DNA from: CAYSCX01 sp964429575
Lineage (GTDB): Bacteria; Desulfobacterota; Binatia; Binatales; Binataceae
NCBI GenBank assembly: GCA_964429575.1
Contig: CAYSCX010000029.1
Coordinates: forward strand, 1 to 30,275
Direction of reading: 5' to 3'
DNA: 30,275 nucleotides
The notes under the pieces were generated by a model. It saw only the letters and a program-made list of their open reading frames with translations. It had not been told where the DNA came from and did not search any database. Both the position numbers and the translations under genes were made by a program. Shown piece after piece: positions 23,547 through 30,275 of the stretch; position 1 is the first letter of the stretch, and every line of letters starts with the position of its first letter.

Positions 23547-24935
23547 TCAATTTCGAATCAATCGAGCCGCGAAGAAGCCGTCGAGGCCGCCGCAGTCGGG
23601 CCGGGTAGTCAAGCAACCGTCGGCGTCCAGCAATTCGCTCAGCATCTCGTGCGCGGGAGGATTGCGATCGATCGCGAAGTCGTGATGGGACGCGAGAAAG
23701 CAATCGACGACTCCCCTGCCCTCCGGCGGCGCGACGCTGCACGCGGCATACACGATCGCGCCTCCACGCCTGACGTTCGTCGCCGCGCTCTCGAGTAACT
23801 GAAGCTGGACCGACGCCATCCGGTCGATGTCGGCGGGTTTCAGACGCCAGCGGATTTCGGGATGTTCGCGCAAAGTGCCGAGGCCGGTGCAGGGAGCATC
23901 GAGCAGCACGTAGTCGAAGCGTTCCGCGCGAAGCGGCGGCGGTGAGGCCGTAAGGTCCGCATTCACAAATTCAACGTTGATGTGGCCGAGCCGCTCGGCG
24001 AGTTCGCGCGCGTGACGAAGACCTGCGAAGTTGCGATCGAGTGCAATGACGCGGCCGCGCGCGCTGACCAGTTCTGCGAGATGCGTCGCCTTGCCGCCGG
24101 GCGCAGCCGCGCAGTCGAGAACCGTCGCCCCGGCTTCAGGAGCGAGCAGCCACGCAACGAGCTGCGAAGCTTCGGATTGCACATGGAAAAGCCCCGACCG
24201 GTACGATTCCGAGTCGATCGGCGGGGCGCCGCCAACGATGAGCGTCTCGGGCGCGCGGCCGTACGACGCTATTTCGATGCCGTCGGCAGAAAGTCGGGCG
24301 AGCAGTTCCTCGCGGGACGCGCGCGCTAGATTGAGACGAATCGCGTTGGGCGCCGCCTCGTTGTTCGCGAGCATCAGCCGCTGCGCATCCGCGGCGCCGA
24401 ACCACTCGATGAATCTCTCGACCAGCCAGCGCGGATGCGAGCACGTGACTTCAAGGTACCCGGCAAGATCCGGCTCGCGCGCCGGCATCTCGACCTGCTC
24501 GCGCGACGCACGGCGCATGATTGCGTTAACCAGTCCCTTGGCGTTGCGCGCGTCGGCGCGCCGCGCCGCAAGTTCGACCGTCGTGTCGACCGCGGCATGC
24601 ACGGGAATGCGATCGAGGAAGCGCGCCTGAAATATGCCGAGGCGCAAAATTGCGAGCACCGCCGGTTGAAGCGTAGCGAGGCGGCGCGCCGCGAGGCGTT
24701 CGATCTCGTAGTCGAGACGGCCGCGCCAGGCGAGCGTGCCCAGGACCATCCGCGTGATGAGCCGGCGATCGGCGGCATTGAATGCGGTGAGGCGCGCGCC
24801 GAGCAGTACGTCGGCGAATGCGCCGCGCTGCTCGACGCGGAGCAGAATGTCGAGCGCGCATTCGCGCGCGTCGAGGCCTGCCGGCGATGCTGCGCGCGGC
24901 GCCCGCGCCTCGGACTTTGAACCGCGCGTCGTCAT
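23547..24935 (-). CDS. rsmB: 16S rRNA (cytosine-967-C5)-methyltransferase
   Basis: A 462-residue RNA methyltransferase. The N-terminal ~150 residues are a NusB-like RNA-binding domain (ALDILLRVEQ; LVNAIMRRA). The catalytic domain has the SAM site VLDCAAAPGGKATHLAEL (about 273-290), motif IV LLDAPCTGLGTLREHPEIRW with Cys349, and motif VI VYAACSV with Cys399; two cysteines are the mark of the RsmB/Nol1/Nop2/Sun group. The ATG at 24935 overlaps the fmt stop as ATGA, which fixes the start; the open frame to 25178 is shadow. The first 20 residues are a basic tail. The fmt-rsmB arrangement is common in bacteria. Confidence 0.95.
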   Translation of the reverse strand: MTTRGSKSEARAPRAASPAGLDARECALDILLRVEQRGAFADVLLGARLTAFNAADRRLITRMVLGTLAWRGRLDYEIERLAARRLATLQPAVLAILRLGIFQARFLDRIPVHAAVDTTVELAARRADARNAKGLVNAIMRRASREQVEMPAREPDLAGYLEVTCSHPRWLVERFIEWFGAADAQRLMLANNEAAPNAIRLNLARASREELLARLSADGIEIASYGRAPETLIVGGAPPIDSESYRSGLFHVQSEASQLVAWLLAPEAGATVLDCAAAPGGKATHLAELVSARGRVIALDRNFAGLRHARELAERLGHINVEFVNADLTASPPPLRAERFDYVLLDAPCTGLGTLREHPEIRWRLKPADIDRMASVQLQLLESAATNVRRGGAIVYAACSVAPPEGRGVVDCFLASHHDFAIDRNPPAHEMLSELLDADGCLTTRPDCGGLDGFFAARLIRN

Positions 24936-25858
24936 GCGCCGAGGCGAGCGCCATCGCCGATGCGGCGGCCGCGGAAAAAGTCCGCCGCCGCCATGCGCTT
25001 GCGCCCTGCGCCCTGCACCTCCAGGAGCCGCAGCGCGCCCTTTCCGCACTGGATGATCGGTACGGGCTTCAACGCTACCACGGTGCCCGGCGGCGCGCCG
25101 GTTGCGGGCGCGTCCTGGACCGCGGCGCGCCAGATGAGGAGCTCGGCGCCACCGAGCGTCGTGCGCGCGACCGGCCACGGATCATATGCGCGCGTCATGC
25201 GCTCGATATGCGCAGCGCCGGATGTCCAGTCGATTATCGAATCGGACTTCTTGACTGGCGCGCAGTAAGTCGCAAGGTTTTCGTCCTGCGGTTGCTCGCG
25301 GAGTTCGCCGCGCGTGAGACCTTCCAGCGCTTCGATCAGCGCGTCCGCGCCGAGCCTGGCGAGTTTCTGCTTGAGCGTCCCCTGCGTGTCGTCGGGCGCG
25401 ATCCGAATCGCGTGCTTCAGAAGCATCGGGCCCGCGTCCATCTTTTCGGACACGCGCATGATCGTAACGCCGGTCTCGGCATCGCCCGCGAGAATGGCGG
25501 CCTCAACCGGCGATGCGCCGCGATGACGCGGGAGCAAGGACGCGTGAACGTTGATCGGCATGATGCGCGCGGCGTCCAGCAAGGAGTCCGGCAGGATGCG
25601 GCCGTACGCTGCGACGACTAGAAGGTCCGGGTCGAACGACCGGAGTTCGGCGAGAAAATCCGGGGTGCGAATCTTCCCAGGCTTGAGCGCCGGAATGCGA
25701 CGGCGCGCCGCGACCGCGGCAACCTCACTCGGCTCCAGCTTGAGACCGCGCCCGCGAGGCTCATCGGGGCGCGTCACCACCGCGACGACGCGGCATAGCT
25801 CTGCACGTGCGGTGGCGAGCCGCTCCAGAATGTGGGCCGCCAGCGCGGGCGTGCCCAT
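24932..25858 (-). CDS. fmt: Methionyl-tRNA formyltransferase
   Basis: A 308-residue protein that formylates the amino group of Met-tRNA(fMet) using 10-formyl-tetrahydrofolate. Seen: GTPALAAHIL at the start, the catalytic region INVHASLLPRHRGASPVE with Asn103 and His105, and Asp141 in EKMDAGPML, then a C-terminal tRNA-binding OB-like domain. The first ATG (25858) begins inside the family's conserved first strand: the codons just before it spell RIVF, giving the expected RIVFMGTP, yet between the upstream in-frame stop (25937) and this ATG there is no ATG, GTG or TTG. A rare ATA start (25867) or a short N-terminus must apply. Lies 28 bases after def and overlaps rsmB. Confidence 0.93.
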   Translation of the reverse strand: MGTPALAAHILERLATARAELCRVVAVVTRPDEPRGRGLKLEPSEVAAVAARRRIPALKPGKIRTPDFLAELRSFDPDLLVVAAYGRILPDSLLDAARIMPINVHASLLPRHRGASPVEAAILAGDAETGVTIMRVSEKMDAGPMLLKHAIRIAPDDTQGTLKQKLARLGADALIEALEGLTRGELREQPQDENLATYCAPVKKSDSIIDWTSGAAHIERMTRAYDPWPVARTTLGGAELLIWRAAVQDAPATGAPPGTVVALKPVPIIQCGKGALRLLEVQGAGRKRMAAADFFRGRRIGDGARLGA

Positions 25859-25886
25859 GAAGACTATGCGATAGGGCGGCGCTGGT

Positions 25887-26429
25887 TCAGATCCGGATCG
25901 CGGAGGGACGCTCGCTATCGGCCTTGCCCTCCTTGATCAGTTTCTTGAGTTTGCGGCGGTACAGCTCGCGCTTGATGCGCGAGATGCGATCGATGAAGAG
26001 CTTGCCGTCGAGATGATCGATTTCGTGTTGCAGCGCGACGGCGAGCAAGTCCTCGGCTTCGATCTCGATTTCCTTTTGGTCGGGTGTCCACGCCTTCACC
26101 AGTACGCGCGCCGCTCGCTTCACGTCGGCGGTGTAGTCGATAACCGAGAGACAAGCTTCTTCCCAGATCACTTCGCCGTCCGCCTCGACGATCACCGGGT
26201 TGATCAGCTTCAGGAGATGCTTTCCCGGATCGTCGTGCCTGGTGTCGAGCACCGCGATGCGCGCCGACTCGCCGACTTGAGGCGCGGCGAGACCGACGCC
26301 GGGCGCGGCGTACATGGTCTGCGCCATCGAATCGATCAGCGAGTTCACCGCGCCGTCGATGTTTCCAACCGGCGCCGCCGGTTCGTTCAGCACCGGGTCG
26401 GGGAACTTGCGAATTTTGAGGATGGCCAT
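25887..26429 (-). CDS. def: Peptide deformylase
   Basis: A 180-residue metalloenzyme that removes the formyl group from new proteins. All three motifs are present: GVGLAAPQVG (about 44-53), EEACLSV with metal ligand Cys93, and QHEIDHLDG with His135, Glu136 and His139. Motif 2 has Ala where nearly all relatives have Gly (EGCLS). The ATG at 26429 (MAILKIRKFPDP) matches the family start; a longer frame to 26522 is not coding. It sits just before fmt, the standard pairing of formylation and deformylation. No strong Shine-Dalgarno. Confidence 0.96.
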   Translation of the reverse strand: MAILKIRKFPDPVLNEPAAPVGNIDGAVNSLIDSMAQTMYAAPGVGLAAPQVGESARIAVLDTRHDDPGKHLLKLINPVIVEADGEVIWEEACLSVIDYTADVKRAARVLVKAWTPDQKEIEIEAEDLLAVALQHEIDHLDGKLFIDRISRIKRELYRRKLKKLIKEGKADSERPSAIRI

Positions 26430-26647
26430 GCAATTCGGAATGCTCTGAAGAATGTACCAAAGGCGAGCGGGTGGTCGAAAGGCGCGGTGCACGGTGAAAG
26501 ATCGATGCGTGTCATGGATCACGCACCCTCACCCGCCGGTCGCGAGCCGCGACACCCAATAACATGAAGTGAGGCTTCGGCGGGAACCCGCTGCCGTTGG
26601 TCGGGTGAAGTTGCGGTGCGCACCGCGCTCGGAGCTCGGCGACCGGC

Positions 26648-26676
26648 GGCCCTTCGACAGGCTCAGGGCAGGCTCT
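26648..26676. repeat. Short dispersed repeat motif (TTCGACAGGCTCAGGGCAGG type)
   Basis: Contains GGCCCTTCGACAGGCTCAGG followed by GCAGGCTCT. To my knowledge this motif recurs in noncoding DNA of many unrelated high-GC genomes and gives spurious peptides containing SLSKG when read on the other strand, as it does here. A single copy is visible in this window. Confidence 0.5.
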
Positions 26677-26698
26677 CCCCCGTGAATTAACGGGAGAG
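26673..26698 (-). terminator. Hairpin after the alpha/beta hydrolase gene
   Basis: Stem CTCTCCCGT / ACGGGGGAGAG on the minus strand with loop TAATTC and a one- to two-base bulge, starting about 20 bases past the hydrolase stop. No U-run follows, so it may be a weak or Rho-assisted terminator. Confidence 0.5.
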
Positions 26699-26719
26699 GT
26701 AATCGAGAAAACCGGCGTT

Positions 26720-27664
26720 TCACGTGATGAAGCCGTGCGCGCGCAGGAACGATTCGACGGCGCGGATGCATTCGTCGGGGCGCTCGATCTGAAGAAAGTG
26801 CGTGGTATCAGAAATCGCCTCGTATTCGATCGAGTGCTCCTGGGCGATCGCGCGGCCGATCAGCGCCGGCGGCATCACGTCGTCAATGTCGGGATCGCCG
26901 CAGACGAGTTTCACCGGAACTTTGAGTTGACCAAGCCGCGACCATAGCTCCGGGTCGGCGTTGCTCGAGAAAATTTTCGCCTCGTACTCGCGCGGACACG
27001 CGAGCGTCCAGCCGCCGCCTTGATCGTCGCGGCGCAGCGTCGCATGCGCCATCAGGCCGGCGGCGCCCGGAACCCAGCGGCGAAATTGCGCGCGCGTCGC
27101 AAATTGGTACGCCAGCTCCTCAACGGTCTTGTAACGCTCGGCTCTACGGAGCGCGCGTTCGGCGAGCGAGTTCTTGTCGGAGTGTTGCGAGAAGAGGAGC
27201 GGATGGCCGTCGCGCGGATAAAACGGCGGATCGACCAGCACCAGCATGCGCCATCGGTCGTCGTAGCGAAGCGAGTGGAGCGTCGCGGTCACTGCGGACA
27301 ACGAATGAAACACTCCGGCGGTCGGCGCTGCGCCGAACTCGCGCTGGATCGTCTGGAACAGCAGCTCCATGTCCACGATGAAGTTCTGCCAGTTGTGGCC
27401 TTCGAGGGTGTGAAGCGGGTTTTGGCCGTGGTTGCGAAAGTCGAAGACGACAACTTCGTAGCGATCGCAGAGCGGCCCCCAGAACGGCAGGTACGCGTCA
27501 ATCGCGAGCCCGTTGCCGTGGCTCAGCACGATGCGCGGCGCGCCGACGCGGCCATGCTGGCGCACGCGGATGGTCGCACCATCGTGCGTGATTACGTTGA
27601 CAGTGCGGTTGGGGTCGGGCACTGCGAGCGTCGGATGCGTGTGGCTCATGCGAGTGTCGCTCAC
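26720..27664 (-). CDS. Alpha/beta hydrolase
   Basis: A 314-residue alpha/beta-hydrolase fold protein. Seen: oxyanion-hole segment VLSHGNG (46-52), strand 4 VVVFDFRNHGQN, nucleophile elbow GVFHSLSA with Ser121, acid candidates Asp257/Asp259 in VCGDPDIDD, and His289 in DTTHFLQIERP. The elbow reads F-H-S-L-S in place of the usual G-x-S-x-G, a tolerated but less common form. Substrate cannot be told. The GTG start at 27664 overlaps the priA stop in GTGA; an in-frame ATG five codons later is possible. Probably translated together with priA. Confidence 0.9.
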   Translation of the reverse strand: MSDTRMSHTHPTLAVPDPNRTVNVITHDGATIRVRQHGRVGAPRIVLSHGNGLAIDAYLPFWGPLCDRYEVVVFDFRNHGQNPLHTLEGHNWQNFIVDMELLFQTIQREFGAAPTAGVFHSLSAVTATLHSLRYDDRWRMLVLVDPPFYPRDGHPLLFSQHSDKNSLAERALRRAERYKTVEELAYQFATRAQFRRWVPGAAGLMAHATLRRDDQGGGWTLACPREYEAKIFSSNADPELWSRLGQLKVPVKLVCGDPDIDDVMPPALIGRAIAQEHSIEYEAISDTTHFLQIERPDECIRAVESFLRAHGFIT

Positions 27665-30135
27665 ATCATGCGGACCGGGTCGATGTCGATGATCAAGAAC
27701 ACGCCGTCGCGCTCGGCGAGGGGTTTGAGCGCCGAATTCATGGCTCCCAGAGCGCTTCGCATCGGGGCGATCGCGTTTGATTTTATCATCATCTGCCAGC
27801 GCCAGCGCTGCTTGATGCGCTCGATCGGCGCGGGGGCGGGGCCGAGCACCTTGATGCCCGTGGTATCGGCGCTACGACTCAGAATTTTCGCTGCATCGGC
27901 CGCAATCCGCGACACGCGCGCGCCGTCGGGTCCCTCGACACGCACCATCGCAAGCCGCGAGAACGGCGGATAGCTGAACTCGCGACGCAGGGTCAGCTCG
28001 CGACGCATGAAGCGGGCGAAGTCCTGGTCGCGTGCGGCGCGAATCGAGTAGTGGTTCGGCGCGTAGGTTTGGATGAGTACGCGGCCCGCCCGATCGCCGC
28101 GTCCCGCCCGCCCCGCGACCTGCGTGAGCAATTGAAACGTACGCTCGGCGCAACGGAAGTCAGGCAGATTGAGGCCGAGGTCCGCGAGCACCACCGCCGC
28201 GAGCGTCACACCCGGGAAGTCGAAGCCCTTGGTAATCATCTGCGTGCCGACCAGGATATCGGTCTCGCCGTTTCTGAGCGCCGCCAGCATTCGCGCGCGT
28301 TCGCCTCGCCGTCCGCTGGTGTCGCTGTCCATGCGCTCGATGCGCGCGTCGGGGAGCAATTGCGCGAGTGCGGCAACCAAACGTTCGGTGCCGAAACCCT
28401 GGCCGGTCAAGCCGTAGCCGCCGCACGACGGGCACAAATCGGGAGTCTCGATGCGCGCTGCGCAGTAGTGGCAGCGCAGCGAGCGGTCACGCATGTGGAA
28501 GGTCATCGCGACGCTGCAGTTCTCGCATGCGATCACGGTGCCGCACATCTGGCACTGAAGAAAGTTGTGATAGCCGCGGCGGTTGAGGAACACCATGCTT
28601 TGTCCGCGAGCGGCGAGATTTTCACGCAGCGCGTCGATGAGCGCGCGCGATAGCGGCACCGGCGGCTCGGTGGACTTGACTGCGCCGGCTTTTGGCGCGC
28701 GGGTCTGGCGCTCGCGCGCCTCGGCGGCTTCGCGGCGCAAGTCGATGATCTGGACCTCCGCCATCGGCCGGTCGCCGACGCGCCTCGACAGCGCGAGCAT
28801 CCGGTAACGTCCGCGCCGCGTGTTGAAGAATGACTCCGCCGACGGCGTCGCGGACCCCAGCACCACCGGACATCGTGCGAACGATCCGAGCGCGACGGCG
28901 AGGTCGCGCGCGTGGTAGCGGATGCCCTCCTCGTTCTTGTATGCGGCGTCGTGCTCCTCATCGACGACGATCACGCCGGGGTCGCGCAGCGGCGCGAAGA
29001 TGGCGGAGCGCGGACCGATCATGATGCGGGCGTCACCGCGCAGCGACGACATCCAGCTCGCCCAGCGCTCCGCGACGGTTTGCGCACTGTGGGCGATGGC
29101 GACCAGCGCGCCGAAGCGCGCACGAAACGAGCGGACTATCTCGTCGGCGAGCGCGATTTCAGGCACCAGGACGAGCGCCTGGCGACCCGCCGCGAGCGCC
29201 TCGGCCGCAAGCCTCAAATAGACTTCGGTCTTGCCGCTCGCGGTGACTCCCCACAGAAGAAACGACTCGTATCTCTGCGCGCGAATCGCGGGGTACACGG
29301 CCTGGCACGCGGCGGTCTGCTCGTCGGTGAGATCCAACACATGCGTCGCGGCGTTCGCGAAGGGATCCTGATCGGCGGGCGGCGGCGGCACGTCGCGCAA
29401 ATCGACAACTGCGCGCGCGACCAATGGCTTGATGGCGGCCTTCGCGCCCGCGATCTGTTCTTCGAGAACCTCGAGGTCGATTCCGCCGGCGCCCGCCGCG
29501 CGAAGTAGGTCGAGAATGCCGCGTTGCTTCGCACCGCGAACCGGCGCCGCGTCAGCTCCGTCGCGCATCACCGCGGTCTGCGGCGCGCCGCGATGGCGCC
29601 CGCGGGTCGAGTCGCGAGGCTCGACGATCCCACTCGACTGAAGGCGAGCGAGTGCAGACCGGACATCAGTGGGTGCGCCGCGCTTTTCGAGTTGGCGCGC
29701 GGTCATCGGGTGTTTCGCCAGCGATTCAACCATCTTGCGTTCGACGGGCGAGAATGTAGCGCGCGCGAGCAAATCGGGTTCGGTCGCGACGTGGTAGGTG
29801 ACGCGCGACTCAACGCGCGCGACCGCCGGTATGATGCTGCGGTACGCGTCGGCGAGCGAAGCCATGTAGTAGGTCGCCAGGAAGCGCATCAGTTCGAGAT
29901 GCGCACGGTCGAAGAGAGGGCGTTCGTCAAAGACCTCGATGAGCGGCTTGAGTTTTGCGCCGGGCGGCGCGAGCGCCGACCCCATCTCGACGACGACGCC
30001 GGTCAGTTTGCGTGAGCGCAGCGGTACGAGCACGCGATGGCCCGCCTCGACGCGCGCTTGGAGAGCGGGCGGGACGGCGTAGGTAAGCGCCTCGGTGCCG
30101 CGCGTCGCGCCGACGACTATGACGTTGACCTGCAT
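27661..30135 (-). CDS. priA: Primosomal protein N' (PriA helicase)
   Basis: An 824-residue replication-restart helicase that rebuilds replisomes at collapsed forks. Order: N-terminal DNA-binding domain (1-105), a winged-helix region that is longer than in E. coli and Ala/Arg-rich (about 130-255), then the helicase core. Walker A is GVTASGKT (296-303), Walker B VVDEEHD (about 390-396), SATPS follows, and the two zinc-binding clusters have eight cysteines (528, 531, 537, 540, 555, 558, 568, 571). Later motifs are GTQMITKGFDFPGVTL and QVAGRAGRG. The ATG at 30135 gives the expected MQVNVIV start. E. coli PriA is 732 residues; the extra length is mostly in the linker region. Confidence 0.96.
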   Translation of the reverse strand: MQVNVIVVGATRGTEALTYAVPPALQARVEAGHRVLVPLRSRKLTGVVVEMGSALAPPGAKLKPLIEVFDERPLFDRAHLELMRFLATYYMASLADAYRSIIPAVARVESRVTYHVATEPDLLARATFSPVERKMVESLAKHPMTARQLEKRGAPTDVRSALARLQSSGIVEPRDSTRGRHRGAPQTAVMRDGADAAPVRGAKQRGILDLLRAAGAGGIDLEVLEEQIAGAKAAIKPLVARAVVDLRDVPPPPADQDPFANAATHVLDLTDEQTAACQAVYPAIRAQRYESFLLWGVTASGKTEVYLRLAAEALAAGRQALVLVPEIALADEIVRSFRARFGALVAIAHSAQTVAERWASWMSSLRGDARIMIGPRSAIFAPLRDPGVIVVDEEHDAAYKNEEGIRYHARDLAVALGSFARCPVVLGSATPSAESFFNTRRGRYRMLALSRRVGDRPMAEVQIIDLRREAAEARERQTRAPKAGAVKSTEPPVPLSRALIDALRENLAARGQSMVFLNRRGYHNFLQCQMCGTVIACENCSVAMTFHMRDRSLRCHYCAARIETPDLCPSCGGYGLTGQGFGTERLVAALAQLLPDARIERMDSDTSGRRGERARMLAALRNGETDILVGTQMITKGFDFPGVTLAAVVLADLGLNLPDFRCAERTFQLLTQVAGRAGRGDRAGRVLIQTYAPNHYSIRAARDQDFARFMRRELTLRREFSYPPFSRLAMVRVEGPDGARVSRIAADAAKILSRSADTTGIKVLGPAPAPIERIKQRWRWQMMIKSNAIAPMRSALGAMNSALKPLAERDGVFLIIDIDPVRMM

Positions 30136-30259
30136 CAGGCGCCGGCTCCGACTCTACACCGCAGTCAACCGGGCGCAACGTCACGCGCTCGGTGACACTG
30201 GACCGCGCCCGCCGCATACAGCTAGAGAACGACGGATAACACACGCTGGAGGCATCGAG
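30136..30259. promoter_or_regulatory. Divergent promoter region of priA and the right-edge gene
   Basis: About 124 noncoding bases between two divergent starts, so promoters for both directions should lie here. An AT-richer patch near 30217-30241 (ATACAGCTAGAGAACGACGG, then ATAACAC) could supply a plus-strand -10, but no confident -35/-10 pair is seen. Confidence 0.35.
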
Positions 30260-30275
30260 ATGGACCCCCGTTACT
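30260..30275 (+). CDS. Start of a new plus-strand gene (first five codons)
   Basis: An ATG at 30260 opens MDPRY before the window ends. GGAGG lies at 30248-30252, seven bases upstream, an ideal ribosome site in a noncoding stretch divergent from priA. Five residues are too few to name a product. PurB-type proteins often begin M-x-x-RY, but that is only a hint. Confidence 0.5.

Larger units (their letters stand above)
26430..26719. other. Spacer between alpha/beta hydrolase and def
   Basis: About 290 bases without a gene. It should contain the promoter of the def-fmt-rsmB block, though no clear -35/-10 was found. It also carries a hairpin just after the hydrolase gene (26673-26698) and a short repeat-like palindrome (26648-26676). 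Confidence 0.45.

Noticed and set aside
25859..25936. def-fmt fusion by programmed frameshift to explain the missing fmt start
   Set aside because: No slippery sequence seen at the def end, and def has its normal C-terminal length with its own stop.
26529..26771. 80-codon minus-strand frame containing ALSLSKG
   Set aside because: Typical false peptide from the short dispersed repeat near 26650; it lies in a spacer and overlaps the hydrolase end.

Overview
The window is high-GC DNA from a diderm (Gram-negative) bacterium. An outer-membrane Wzi-type barrel, a Wza-like SLBB export protein and a lipoprotein all need an outer membrane. The mix of genes (an ACAD10/11-type acyl-CoA dehydrogenase, DinB, and a priA/def/fmt/rsmB/rpe housekeeping block) fits a Deltaproteobacteria-like or Binatota-like soil lineage. 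That placement is inference only; there is no marker such as rRNA here. The 100-N block shows this is a metagenome or draft scaffold.

Region 1 (1-16506, all minus strand) is a nearly complete exopolysaccharide/capsule operon of the Wzx/Wzy type. In transcription order it holds: a secreted cysteine-rich protein of unknown function; a large SLBB-repeat export protein; a lytic transglycosylase; a Wzi-type outer-membrane protein; a Wzz-type chain-length protein without a kinase domain; a WcaI-like glycosyltransferase; GDP-fucose synthesis (fcl, gmd); a WcaJ/WbaP-like phosphoglycosyltransferase that starts the repeat unit on the lipid carrier; an FkbM methyltransferase; a Wzx-like flippase; a second GT-B glycosyltransferase; a Wzy/ligase-like membrane protein; and the first 43 codons of asnB, which runs off the left edge. 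Genes overlap or sit within about 50 bases of each other, so they are probably co-transcribed and partly translationally coupled. The proposed flow is: GDP-mannose to GDP-fucose, lipid-linked repeat assembly, decoration, flipping, polymerisation, then export through periplasm and outer membrane.

Region 2 (16507-21204) is a looser plus-strand stretch: a small lipoprotein, an acyl-CoA dehydrogenase and a metallo-beta-lactamase-fold protein, separated by gene-poor gaps. The gaps hold two related hairpins and a 109-bp inverted-repeat element. It ends against convergent glnB (PII), which has a well-formed sigma-54 promoter upstream.

Region 3 (21455-30135, minus strand) is housekeeping: priA, an alpha/beta hydrolase, def, fmt, rsmB, a DinB-family protein, rpe, tRNA-Pro(CGG) and plsY. 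fmt lacks any usual start codon ahead of its conserved first strand. A new plus-strand gene seems to begin in the last 16 bases.

I found no CRISPR array, transposase, phage gene, rRNA or defence system. The most useful observations are the false scaffold gap that splits wzz (its flanks are an exact 55-bp duplicate), the hidden asnB start, the sigma-54 promoter of glnB, the fmt start anomaly, and two uncharacterised proteins (the operon-leading Cys-rich protein and the two-part MBL protein).
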